Assembly (NCBI GenBank): GCA_964527385.1
Contig: CAZGPZ010000011.1
Span: 1 to 23,184, forward strand
Direction of reading: 5' to 3'
DNA length: 23,184 nt
Origin: JANWHZ01 sp964527385
GTDB taxonomy: Bacteria > Patescibacteriota > Saccharimonadia > Saccharimonadales > UBA4665
In this document: positions 14,823 through 21,830 of the stretch, in pieces
How the letters are laid out: every line of letters starts with the position of its first letter
How positions within the stretch are numbered: position 1 is the first letter of the stretch
The notes under the pieces: model-generated
What the model was told of the DNA's origin: nothing
The model's input: only the letters and a program-made list of their open reading frames with translations
The model's database searches: none
Position numbers and translations under genes: made by a program

Positions 14823-16829
14823 CTAAAGAACGGGTGGCAAACCAGTAATCGCCGTGTATTCGCTGTTTGATACGTTAGCTCCGCGTGGCAACCAAAGTTC
14901 AGGCGTGTAATTGAAGACTTCAGCGCTATGGTTCGAGCTTAGCGAATCGGTTGGCTTTGCCTGCCCGAGTGAACCGTTAGTCCGCAGAAATTGCACTTGT
15001 TTCGCAACAAACGCCCCGTTGATGGTCAGTTTCGCATGACACTGGGTGTAGTAATTCGATGCTGTCGGGTCCACTGCTCCGCGCAGGCCTGTCGCGCAAG
15101 TATAAATCTGGCCGCGGTTGCCATTAGCATCCGACTCTGCCACATAGAGACCATCCAACTGCGTAACATCTTTCCCGACATAGATGTCACCGCCAACAAC
15201 AATGAGCTTGAAATAAGGGATTTGGCTGATGTTCTTCCACCCACCCGTCCCGCTATACACGATATTGCCACTAATATATACATCGGCATTCAATATCAAC
15301 CAGGTATTACTTGCTCCGGGCTTCACCGTGACGGCGCCGAAGGTTTTGTCAGCCTTTGACCTCTGGGGGTTATTCAAATTGCTCGTGAAGTCACAATTAT
15401 CAGAAGGCACGGTGAAATATCCTCCAAATAAGCCTTGGGCGGGGTTCACTTTTTCCAAGTCAGCCGGCGTGAACTTGTTCGCAAATGATAAACCGATGGG
15501 TTTGCTATTCGATTCTATGTTGGTCGCAAAACCCTGGATAGCGCCGAGCGCCTGGACGGCGTATTCCGTCCCTGCCCCGGAGTACTTGGCAGCAGGATTG
15601 TTCCAGCTGAAAATGCCGCCGTTGCTATCCACCGCGCAGGTACTTGCAGAATTTTTATACATGGGGCTAGCACCAACCGCCACGTCGCCGCCATACACGT
15701 TCAGGTATGGTAGGTTTACGACCCTGATCGTAGCAGTACACTTTGGCGGGCTAGTGTACGGGACCGACGCCGATGAAACAGTCCATGTTACCATGAACAC
15801 GCCGGTAACTTTCGGTGGGCCGAGCGCGTTATAGGCTGCCGAAATGACGCCACTGCTTATAGCCGTGCTCGCATAGCTATCCACGAGACCATAACCGCTG
15901 CCAGCTGGCGGCGTGATATTAAGCACTATCTTGGTGTCACTCGGCGGCGGCGAAGCAGCGGTATTGTATGTCAATTCTGGAGTGACATTGAAACTCATGT
16001 ACGGATCTATAACTGCTGGCTGGGATAGAAGGCTGCCGCAGCTTAGATCGAGTGACGGCGGCGGAGGGATGTTCGCGAAGACATTTTGAATGTTGCCACA
16101 CTGCTTTCCTATTTGGAAACTGCTCCTGCCACCATCCCAGTAAAAGCGTACCTCAGGCATGCTATCGTTATAGTTATTGGCACAGTTTTGGCTCCAAAAG
16201 AGATCGTCACCGGGAAGTTTTCCATATTTTTTATCAGTAACTAACGTCCCTTTTTGCGACGTTGTAAGCGGCGAATAAGCCGTTGTTTGTATTTTTCCAC
16301 TGCGATAACCAGGATTTCTTGCGCTACAGTAATACGCCTTGCTGGGCTGGTAATACCATTCGATGCCATATGACGCGGGATTGCCCGACGTAGCGTAATA
16401 ATTGACGAGTGCCTTCCACTGGTCAAGATCCGCCTGGCTTACCCCGGAAGAGCCGGCCGGTTTTCCTAGCATATAGTTGATGATAAATGCTGCCCCTTTG
16501 TGGTTCATTGTATTGTCTTTCGGTGACCACAAGGGGTTATTTTGGCTCAAATCGTAGGTGATCGTATTAATAAAGCTTTTAGCGTCTTTGACATTTTTAA
16601 GCGCATCGCCGAACAAAACATTGCAGTTTGCGCCCCCATAGTGCTTCGGATTGCTATAACCTGCAAAATCACCTTGCCCCGTACCGCAACACTCTGTAGA
16701 CTCCGCGTCTTGCTGGAGGCTCACGCCACAGCGTGGGTAAGCGTACGCGTATGCTTCATGTGTGCTCAGTACCAGGCCGACGCCGCCGAATACCATAGCG
16801 AGCGGTACGACAATCAACCACCGTTTCAT
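14823..16829 (-). CDS. Large exported protein, copy B of a duplicated pair, function unknown
   Basis: A 668 aa paralog of the protein at 12002-14233. It has a signal peptide (MKRW, hydrophobic 5-22, likely cleavage at AYA|YAYP) and an N-terminal domain with GAAFIINYMLG (112-122), a YYC aromatic segment and SFQIGKQCGN. One Ig-like region follows (about 265-370). The conserved C-terminal block from PYLNVYGGDV (374-383) has DVYISGN, GGDIYVGKDVTQLDGLYVAES and the same terminal YTAITGLPPVL. It lacks the additional domain of about 95 residues of copy A. There is no membrane anchor at the C-terminus. The start overlaps its partner's stop (ATGA) and has AAGGGGGTG just upstream. I do not recognise the family. 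A role in adhesion or pilus function is an inference from secretion signals and location. Confidence 0.85.
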   Translation of the reverse strand: MKRWLIVVPLAMVFGGVGLVLSTHEAYAYAYPRCGVSLQQDAESTECCGTGQGDFAGYSNPKHYGGANCNVLFGDALKNVKDAKSFINTITYDLSQNNPLWSPKDNTMNHKGAAFIINYMLGKPAGSSGVSQADLDQWKALVNYYATSGNPASYGIEWYYQPSKAYYCSARNPGYRSGKIQTTAYSPLTTSQKGTLVTDKKYGKLPGDDLFWSQNCANNYNDSMPEVRFYWDGGRSSFQIGKQCGNIQNVFANIPPPPSLDLSCGSLLSQPAVIDPYMSFNVTPELTYNTAASPPPSDTKIVLNITPPAGSGYGLVDSYASTAISSGVISAAYNALGPPKVTGVFMVTWTVSSASVPYTSPPKCTATIRVVNLPYLNVYGGDVAVGASPMYKNSASTCAVDSNGGIFSWNNPAAKYSGAGTEYAVQALGAIQGFATNIESNSKPIGLSFANKFTPADLEKVNPAQGLFGGYFTVPSDNCDFTSNLNNPQRSKADKTFGAVTVKPGASNTWLILNADVYISGNIVYSGTGGWKNISQIPYFKLIVVGGDIYVGKDVTQLDGLYVAESDANGNRGQIYTCATGLRGAVDPTASNYYTQCHAKLTINGAFVAKQVQFLRTNGSLGQAKPTDSLSSNHSAEVFNYTPELWLPRGANVSNSEYTAITGLPPVL

Positions 16830-17338
16830 AGGTCACCCCCTTGCAGAAGTACCTGTAATTTGTATTGGTACCATGACACCTGGCCACGAAGCGACAGGTC
16901 TTTTGAGGCATTGAGGTACGTGATAATAGCCCGTATCGTCGTTATCATATGCGGACGGTCGCTAAGCATGTTATAAGCGTTCACTATGCCGTCCAAGGAC
17001 TTCAGTTCGTATGATGTATCAGCGCTGTATGCGTCTTGGAATGCCTTGATCGCTTGGCTTGGCTTACCAATATCAAGATACGCCACGCCGAGCGAGTAGT
17101 ATGTATCCGCTTTTGCCGATGGCGAATTATCCGCGCGTGAATCTAGAACTAAGCGTGATATTCGTTCCTCTGGAGTAGTTGTAGTCGTCTCCGCCGACAC
17201 CGTTTGGGTAGCCTGCCGCGCCGGTTGTAGCGTCTGGTTCGACACATACCAGGTGATGGTCAGGACGGCGGCAATCAGCACGACCAAGCCCCCGCTAACA
17301 CCCAATTTGCGATGCTTGAGGTTGCGTAGCTTGTTCAC
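16826..17338 (-). CDS. Membrane-anchored TPR-like protein, copy B
   Basis: Paralog of the 14234-14776 protein. I choose the GTG at 17338 as start (170 aa, beginning MNKLRNLKHRK). It lies 7 nt after an extended -10 and gives a basic N-terminus directly before the transmembrane helix (about 14-32). The ATG at 17374 would add 12 residues but places the promoter inside the coding region. After the helix come a Thr-rich linker and TPR-like repeats (TYYSLGVAYLDIGKPSQAIKAFQDAY). The C-terminus WYQYKLQVLLQGGDL is similar to copy A. It overlaps the downstream exported-protein gene by ATGA. The function is unknown; the repeated pairing suggests that the two products work together. Confidence 0.82.
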   Translation of the reverse strand: MNKLRNLKHRKLGVSGGLVVLIAAVLTITWYVSNQTLQPARQATQTVSAETTTTTPEERISRLVLDSRADNSPSAKADTYYSLGVAYLDIGKPSQAIKAFQDAYSADTSYELKSLDGIVNAYNMLSDRPHMITTIRAIITYLNASKDLSLRGQVSWYQYKLQVLLQGGDL

Positions 17339-17345
17339 ACCACTG

Positions 17346-17354
17346 AGTATAACA
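17346..17354 (-). promoter_or_regulatory. Extended -10 promoter of cassette B, leaderless GTG start
   Basis: The minus strand reads TGTTATACT (hexamer 17346-17351), ending 7 nt before the GTG at 17338. No Shine-Dalgarno is present. This site decides between the GTG and the upstream in-frame ATG at 17374. Confidence 0.55.
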
Positions 17355-17415
17355 AAGGCATGAGCATAATACATGAGACCGTCCGCGCCAGATAATCTGT
17401 TATTTATGTCGACCT

Positions 17416-17448
17416 GGGAAAGAAACTACGACTTGAGCTAGCTTTCCC
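17416..17448. repeat. Imperfectly explained inverted repeat in the gap between pilus and methyltransferase genes
   Basis: GGGAAAG (17416-17422) pairs with CTTTCCC (17442-17448) across a 19-nt loop. No T-run follows on either strand. The surrounding gap of about 240 bp (17339-17580) shows no convincing gene or RNA apart from the cassette B promoter. Confidence 0.25.
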
Positions 17449-17580
17449 GATGCTGGCGGCTATAACCATTAGGCAACATGCCCGGCGCTGTTGTGCAGTT
17501 TAACCTTGCGAATAGGTATGAATGTCGCAACTCTACAAAAGGACGCACTACATACACACCGGAATCATCCAGGCTCATGT

Positions 17581-18525
17581 TTAGCGTGGATTAAATAGAT
17601 CCGTGTTGCCCGACAAAGCCAGCCATAGATGGCGCGCAAGAGCGCTGATGCCCGAACGAGAGCGCTTGTTCGGGCTTTGGAGCATTGCCCCGTTAATGAA
17701 AACACGCGGCGTATTTTGTGAGGTGCCCGTTAAAGCGTAACCAGGGGTATGTGCCACTAGCTCAAACCCGAGAAGTTGCGCCACCTCTAGGAACTGGTTT
17801 TCGACGTTACCCATGACCAGCAGTCCACTGGGCTTGAGAACCCGGCGAGCTTGTACAAGTGTTTCTAGAAGTGGGGATGCTTCGCGCAGGCTGTCCAATA
17901 GATCTTCATCGCTCATAGTAATTGCTGACTTTATCAACTGCGGCAACTTGTCTGCTTGTCCTTCTACGTCCAACCCGCTTGCCGAATCATAGCTATTCAT
18001 TGCCGAGCACAGAATCATGCCGACTGACCCATCACTGAGCCTGAGGTTGTGCACGTTCGCCATAGCGTGTAGTGATAGTTCTTCTGGATCAATAGTTTCG
18101 GGAACGTCGTCGTAGTTCACAAGTCCCTGCAAATCGTCAGGGGTCTCCGAAAGGCGACGACCACTGGTTATGTTATACAGCACACGGAAATCGCGGTTCG
18201 TGACTACAGGCTTTGCGGGAAAAGGACCCAGCAGCAAAGCATAGCCGTCTCCCGTTGGTCCTCCTATCTCTAAGACCGGGCCACCAGCCGCCCAGATAGC
18301 TTTGAATGTATCAAAACCAGGTTTGTAGTAATTGCCATCATCCTGCCTGCAGGAACTGCCAAGCATGCTGTCCCAGCTGGCCTCTTTGCCATATGTTGCG
18401 GCCACGTCAAACACGCGCCGAGGGCGATAGGGGTAGTAATAAGTTTCACCATTCGCTGGATCGTGAGGAATCGATAGTCTTGCAAGCACATCGTCGTCAA
18501 GTTCGGGCGGACGCTCAAATGCCAT
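17581..18525 (-). CDS. Divergent class I SAM-dependent methyltransferase-like protein
   Basis: A 314 aa cytosolic protein. The motif I glycine loop reads VLEIGGPTGDG (84-94). A motif-IV-like strand VGMILCSAMNSY and the late signature ETLVQARRVLKPSGLLVMGNV follow, the last being typical of methyltransferases that act on small molecules or lipids. A hydrophobic/Arg-rich C-terminus (ALARHLWLALSGN) may contact membrane or substrate. The substrate is unknown. The gene is divergent from ychF and is separated from the pilus cassettes by about 240 bp. Its start follows an extended -10 by 9 nt with no Shine-Dalgarno. The fold call is reasonable; a catalytic role is not proven by sequence. Confidence 0.75.
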   Translation of the reverse strand: MAFERPPELDDDVLARLSIPHDPANGETYYYPYRPRRVFDVAATYGKEASWDSMLGSSCRQDDGNYYKPGFDTFKAIWAAGGPVLEIGGPTGDGYALLLGPFPAKPVVTNRDFRVLYNITSGRRLSETPDDLQGLVNYDDVPETIDPEELSLHAMANVHNLRLSDGSVGMILCSAMNSYDSASGLDVEGQADKLPQLIKSAITMSDEDLLDSLREASPLLETLVQARRVLKPSGLLVMGNVENQFLEVAQLLGFELVAHTPGYALTGTSQNTPRVFINGAMLQSPNKRSRSGISALARHLWLALSGNTDLFNPR

Positions 18526-18534
18526 AATTATATT

Positions 18535-18543
18535 ATTATACCA
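18535..18543 (-). promoter_or_regulatory. Extended -10 promoter of the methyltransferase-like gene, near-leaderless
   Basis: The minus strand reads TGGTATAAT (hexamer 18535-18540), ending 9 nt before the ATG at 18525. It has no Shine-Dalgarno. It is back to back with the ychF promoter in an 81-bp divergent gap. Confidence 0.55.
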
Positions 18544-18570
18544 TACTTTGAACTATAGATCAATTTCTCA

Positions 18571-18600
18571 TTGTAAGGTGGCGTGTGCCTCTGTTAGAAT
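18571..18600 (+). promoter_or_regulatory. ychF promoter, leaderless
   Basis: TTGTAA (18571-18576), 18-bp spacer, then TAGAAT (18595-18600) preceded by TGT as a TGn extension. The -10 ends 6 nt before the ychF ATG at 18607, so the transcript should begin at or beside the start codon. There is no Shine-Dalgarno. Confidence 0.65.
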
Positions 18601-18606
18601 AACGAC

Positions 18607-19698
18607 ATGAGCCTTTCTATTGGGATTGTTGGGCTGCCGAATGTTGGTAAGTCTACACTGTTCAACGCGCTGACCGGAAGCAAAGTGCTGGCGGCGAATT
18701 ATCCGTTCGCGACGATCGAGCCGAACACGGGTATCGTCCCAGTGCCTGATCCACGGCTGCAAAAGCTGGCTGAGCTTTATAAAACGCAAAAAAATGTGCC
18801 GGCGACGGTTACATTCGTTGACATCGCTGGGCTTGTCAAAGGAGCCAGCGAGGGCGAAGGCCTCGGCAACCAATTCTTAGCACATATCCGCAGTACTGAC
18901 GCCATCGTCCAAGTCGTCCGGGCATTCGACGACAGCAATGTTGTTCATGTTGATGAACAACATGAACCAAGGCACGATATTGACATTGTAAATACGGAGT
19001 TGGTGCTAGCCGACCTGCAAACCGTCGAGCGGCGATTACCCAAATTGGAAAAAGAATCCCGCGCCAATCCGAAGCTGCAGCCTATGGCGGCCGAGCTGGC
19101 GCGCGCCAAAGAAATCCTTGATACGGGCACCCCGCTATTCGCCGGCAGCCTGGCTGGCACGGCAAACGATTGGCTGCGCAAGGAACTGCAATTGCTAACG
19201 CTCAAACCGATAATTTATGTGTTCAATGTCGACGAACAGGTGTTAGGCGACACATCCAAGCAAGCCGAACTGGCGAAAATCGTCGCGCCAAACCAAGCAC
19301 TGTTTGTGTGTGCCAAGCTGGAAAGCGAATTGGAAGGGCTAGACGAAGCCGACGCCATCGAGCTATTGGAGAGCTACGGCGTCCATGAGTCCGGGCTCGT
19401 CCAGCTCATCCATGCCGCCTATAGCACGTTAGGACTTCAGAGCTACCTGACAGCCGGGGAAAAAGAAGTCAGGGCGTGGACGATCCACAAAGGCGCAACA
19501 GCCCCGCAAGCGGCCGGCGTAATCCATGGCGACTTCGAGCGAGGCTTCATTGCCGCGCAAATTATCGGCTATCCCGACCTGATCGCTGCCGGGTCAGAAA
19601 CTGCCGCCAAAGCTGCTGGCAAGGTCCGGACAGAGGGCAAAGACTACATCATGCAACCGGATGACATCGTCGAGTTTAGATTTAACGTCAGTAAGTAA
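18607..19698 (+). CDS. ychF: Obg-like ATPase YchF
   Basis: Conserved ribosome-associated P-loop ATPase (OLA1/YchF) of 363 aa, the usual length. G1 is GLPNVGKST (9-17), the ANYPFATIEPN switch region is at 30-40, G3 is DIAGL (72-76) and G4 reads NVDE (207-210). G4 is not NKxD, the hallmark of YchF's preference for ATP. A coiled-coil region (about 130-200) and a C-terminal TGS domain (about 280-363, with GDFERGFIAAQI and YIMQPDDIVEFRFNV) complete the protein. It is a single-gene unit, convergent with the PH-domain gene (3 bp between stops). A perfect 11-bp inverted repeat lies within the coding sequence. Confidence 0.97.
   Translation: MSLSIGIVGLPNVGKSTLFNALTGSKVLAANYPFATIEPNTGIVPVPDPRLQKLAELYKTQKNVPATVTFVDIAGLVKGASEGEGLGNQFLAHIRSTDAIVQVVRAFDDSNVVHVDEQHEPRHDIDIVNTELVLADLQTVERRLPKLEKESRANPKLQPMAAELARAKEILDTGTPLFAGSLAGTANDWLRKELQLLTLKPIIYVFNVDEQVLGDTSKQAELAKIVAPNQALFVCAKLESELEGLDEADAIELLESYGVHESGLVQLIHAAYSTLGLQSYLTAGEKEVRAWTIHKGATAPQAAGVIHGDFERGFIAAQIIGYPDLIAAGSETAAKAAGKVRTEGKDYIMQPDDIVEFRFNVSK
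18938..18963. repeat. Perfect 11-bp inverted repeat inside ychF
   Basis: ATGTTGTTCAT (18938-18948) is separated by GTTG from its exact reverse complement ATGAACAACAT (18953-18963). It encodes part of NVVHVDEQHE, just before the conserved DIDIVNTELVLADL region. There is no T-run after it. Confidence 0.6.
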
Positions 19699-19701
19699 AC
19701 C

Positions 19702-20364
19702 CTACCACTCCGGTCGCGGACGGTAGCGCTGGCTCATCAACGGCAGGCGGTTATATATGCTGATAACTGGCACAACGCGTTTCATTGCCGCCAAACCAAG
19801 CTGGCCGGGGGACAAGTGGTGCTGCTCATACGACATAGGCAAGGGCGCAACTTGTGGCGGCGTGTTGGTAAGCGCTTGCTGCTGGTACTGGTTCATCGCC
19901 AAGTACAATTGCAACTGCTGGTTCATTTGCTCCAGGTTCGCCTTTTGTGCTGCTTGATGGCTCTGCTGTGTCCGCTTTACCTCAGTCATCCGGTACTGGA
20001 CAAACCCATACAGCCGGCGCAGGCGCGTTTGGTTCCAGGTCCGGAAGTGCAACGTCTTCATCCCGGTGCTGACGTGAATCTCGGCCCCGATCAGGCGGTG
20101 ACCATAATCAAATTCGTTGATCATGTCGAAACGAAGGTCTTCAACAACCAGGTAATTCAAGGGTTTTTTGTCGAGCAGAAGCAGCCGGTCCCCAGTCGCC
20201 ACCAGCAAAGCGAACCCGGCTTCGTACATCCCGTTGACGCACTCGTCGAGTTCTTCATCCGGCATAAGCACGTTTACGAGCTCCCGGATTTCGCTTTTGC
20301 CCCAGCCCTTGCTGTTGCATTGAATATTTTTAAGTTGTAGGTCGAGTTTGGTTTTGCTTATCAT
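19702..20364 (-). CDS. YokE-like bacterial PH-domain protein with Gln-rich tail
   Basis: A 220 aa protein without signal peptide. Residues of about 25-126 look like a YokE-type bacterial PH domain: FALLVATGDRLLLLDKKPLN, then INEFDYGHRLIGAEIHVST and TLHFRTW, ending in a helix (RLRRLYGFVQYRM). A predicted coiled, Gln-rich stretch follows (about 132-165), then a Pro/Arg-rich tail ending RYRPRPEW. Such PH domains are assumed to mediate binding; the ligand here is unknown. The start has a GGGGGGAG ribosome site about 4 nt upstream. It is divergent from the Crp/Fnr gene across 137 bp, so shared regulation is possible. No strong promoter is seen; TATGAT at 20397-20402 is only a weak -10 candidate. 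Confidence 0.78.
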   Translation of the reverse strand: MISKTKLDLQLKNIQCNSKGWGKSEIRELVNVLMPDEELDECVNGMYEAGFALLVATGDRLLLLDKKPLNYLVVEDLRFDMINEFDYGHRLIGAEIHVSTGMKTLHFRTWNQTRLRRLYGFVQYRMTEVKRTQQSHQAAQKANLEQMNQQLQLYLAMNQYQQQALTNTPPQVAPLPMSYEQHHLSPGQLGLAAMKRVVPVISIYNRLPLMSQRYRPRPEW

Positions 20365-20446
20365 ACGCTCCCCCCCTCTTGCCCGCTAATTCTAAGATCA
20401 TACCGCAAACTCACTTGTTGCGCGGTAAGATTCGCTACACACCACC

Positions 20447-20462
20447 TGGGACATAGGTCACA
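20447..20462. promoter_or_regulatory. Candidate CRP-like operator upstream of the Crp/Fnr gene
   Basis: TGGGA-N6-TCACA matches 9 of 10 half-site bases of the E. coli CRP consensus TGTGA-N6-TCACA. It lies just upstream of the -35 of the regulator gene, centred about 47 bp before the predicted start. The adjacent regulator keeps the Arg-Glu-x3-Arg pattern used by CRP to read this sequence. Autoregulation is inferred. Confidence 0.35.
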
Positions 20463-20466
20463 ACCC

Positions 20467-20495
20467 TTGATCAACACCGAAGAAACGTATATAGT
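20467..20495 (+). promoter_or_regulatory. Promoter of the Crp/Fnr-family gene, leaderless
   Basis: TTGATC (20467-20472), 17-bp spacer, TATAGT (20490-20495), then 6 nt to the ATG at 20502. There is no Shine-Dalgarno. The -35 lies within the 8-bp palindrome TTGATCAA. Confidence 0.65.
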
Positions 20496-20501
20496 ACTAA
20501 T

Positions 20502-21164
20502 ATGTTCGCGACGATGCGGCAAACGGCGAGGCTGGTAGACTTTTTTCACAAAAAAGGCTTGAAACTTACATACCGCAAGGGTGATTTTATCGTCAGGCCG
20601 GGGGAAGCTCCTCCGGGTATTTTTTATATTGCTGAAGGCATTGTCAAAGCGTACGATATCACTCGCTACGGCGACGAAAACTTGCTGGTTATACGCAAGG
20701 AACACGAAGTTTTCCCGCTAATTTGGGCGATCACCGGAAAAGAACGGCATGTTATCTACCGTACCTTGGCACCGACCACGGTTTTCCGGGTCAGCCGAAA
20801 TGAGTTCGTCGACTTCATGGGTCACAACACCGAAGTGCTTGCGCCGCTTATGGACATGACCGTCGAGATGTACCGGCTGCACAGCGAGAGGATTTTGAAC
20901 CTTGAGTACCGCACGGTCCGCGAACGGATCATTTCCTTTTTATTGACCATGGGGCAGCGTTTTGGGACAACCACCCGCGAAGGCTTGCGCATCGATGTCC
21001 CGCTCAGGCACCAGGATATTGCCAGCTCCGTCAACGCCTCGCGCGAAACGACCAGCCGCGAGCTGGCGCTGATGCGCCGCAAAGGCATGCTCAGTCGGGA
21101 CGCGTCATGCATTGTGCTCGTAAATCCCGACACGCTCCAGGCGTATATCGACCGGAAGCTGTAG
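20502..21164 (+). CDS. Crp/Fnr-family transcriptional regulator
   Basis: A 220 aa DNA-binding regulator. An N-terminal cNMP-binding beta-roll (about 20-110: GDFIVRPGEAPPGIFYIAEGIVKAY) is followed by a long dimerisation helix (about 112-150) and a C-terminal Crp winged helix (about 165-220). The recognition helix NASRETTSREL places Arg181, Glu182 and Arg186 one residue from the E. coli CRP reading residues. The sensor lacks the CRP cassette GELG...RSA, so cAMP binding is unlikely. Its only Cys is residue 203, so an Fnr-type Fe-S cluster is excluded. The signal is unknown. The gene is monocistronic, convergent with the phosphoribosyltransferase gene (3 bp between stops). Confidence 0.92.
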   Translation: MFATMRQTARLVDFFHKKGLKLTYRKGDFIVRPGEAPPGIFYIAEGIVKAYDITRYGDENLLVIRKEHEVFPLIWAITGKERHVIYRTLAPTTVFRVSRNEFVDFMGHNTEVLAPLMDMTVEMYRLHSERILNLEYRTVRERIISFLLTMGQRFGTTTREGLRIDVPLRHQDIASSVNASRETTSRELALMRRKGMLSRDASCIVLVNPDTLQAYIDRKL

Positions 21165-21167
21165 GAC

Positions 21168-21824
21168 TTACCGCCAGTTAAGCGTAATTTGTTCGATAAT
21201 CTGGACAATCTTATCATGGGGCGGCACGTCGCGCTGGTCATAATAGTGGTCTGTCGGCATGTAATTCTCGACTACGCTCAAGCAGTAAATCTCGTCGGCC
21301 AGCACGTGCAGCCGATCGACGGCTTTGACGCTCGCAAGCGGCGTCGCGACAATGAGTTTCTCGGTCGGTATGGGCTTGAGGAACTCGGCAGCAATGTCGA
21401 TCGCGAAGCCGCTCGCCAAGCCGTCGGAGACAAGGATGATATTTCGCCCTGCTAGCAACCGAGTATCAACCGTTTTGCCGCTGCCAAGCACGCGGTTCAG
21501 GTTATGGAGCCTCGTTAGTTTCTCCTGTTCGATGTACTGGTAATATTCGCCGATCAGCTCGTCCAGCTCACCGGGAGAATACGTGTTGTTGTACGACACC
21601 GACCCGTCTTGGCTAATCGCGGCAATCGCGTCAAGCTCGCGCGGCAAGGTAATTTCTTCGTTCAATAGCAGCGAAAGCACGCAGTGCAAGCTGGCGGCAA
21701 TCTGCGCGCCAACCATAACGCCACCGTCATCGAGCGCAACAACCGCGCAGTTTTCGTAGCGGTACTTCCCTATCAGTTGGTTGGCCAACATGCGTCCTGC
21801 CTGTGTCCGGCTCGCAAAGTACAT
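21168..21824 (-). CDS. Phosphoribosyltransferase-like protein (COG1926 type)
   Basis: A 218 aa cytosolic protein with the plan of predicted phosphoribosyltransferases of the COG1926 type. These are FxxRxxAGxxLA at the N-terminus (here FASRTQAGRMLA), then ALDDGGVMVGAQIA where relatives have LPRGGVPVA, then NIILVSDGLASGFA (128-141) in place of the PRPP loop VDDGxATGxT. The first Asp of that loop is Ser here and the last Thr is Ala, so PRPP binding may be altered or lost. No biochemical role is established for this family. It starts 6 nt after an extended -10 and has no Shine-Dalgarno. Confidence 0.75.
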   Translation of the reverse strand: MYFASRTQAGRMLANQLIGKYRYENCAVVALDDGGVMVGAQIAASLHCVLSLLLNEEITLPRELDAIAAISQDGSVSYNNTYSPGELDELIGEYYQYIEQEKLTRLHNLNRVLGSGKTVDTRLLAGRNIILVSDGLASGFAIDIAAEFLKPIPTEKLIVATPLASVKAVDRLHVLADEIYCLSVVENYMPTDHYYDQRDVPPHDKIVQIIEQITLNWR

Positions 21825-21830
21825 AGCTTT

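Noticed and set aside
15229..15834. 201-codon open frame on the plus strand
   Set aside because: It is antisense to exported protein B. Its residues mirror the low-complexity composition of the real gene and it has no start signals.
17407..17600. Short plus-strand frames (11 and 26 codons) in the gap before the methyltransferase-like gene
   Set aside because: They are too short to support, with no clear ribosome site or conservation evidence. The second runs into the end of the convergent gene.
20397..20402. TATGAT as the promoter of the PH-domain gene
   Set aside because: There is no -35 at 16-19 bp and no TGn extension. It is kept only as a weak candidate in that gene's entry.
20467..20474. 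TTGATCAA as an Fnr binding site
   Set aside because: Fnr sites need four bases between TTGAT and ATCAA. This palindrome has none and is better explained as part of the -35.
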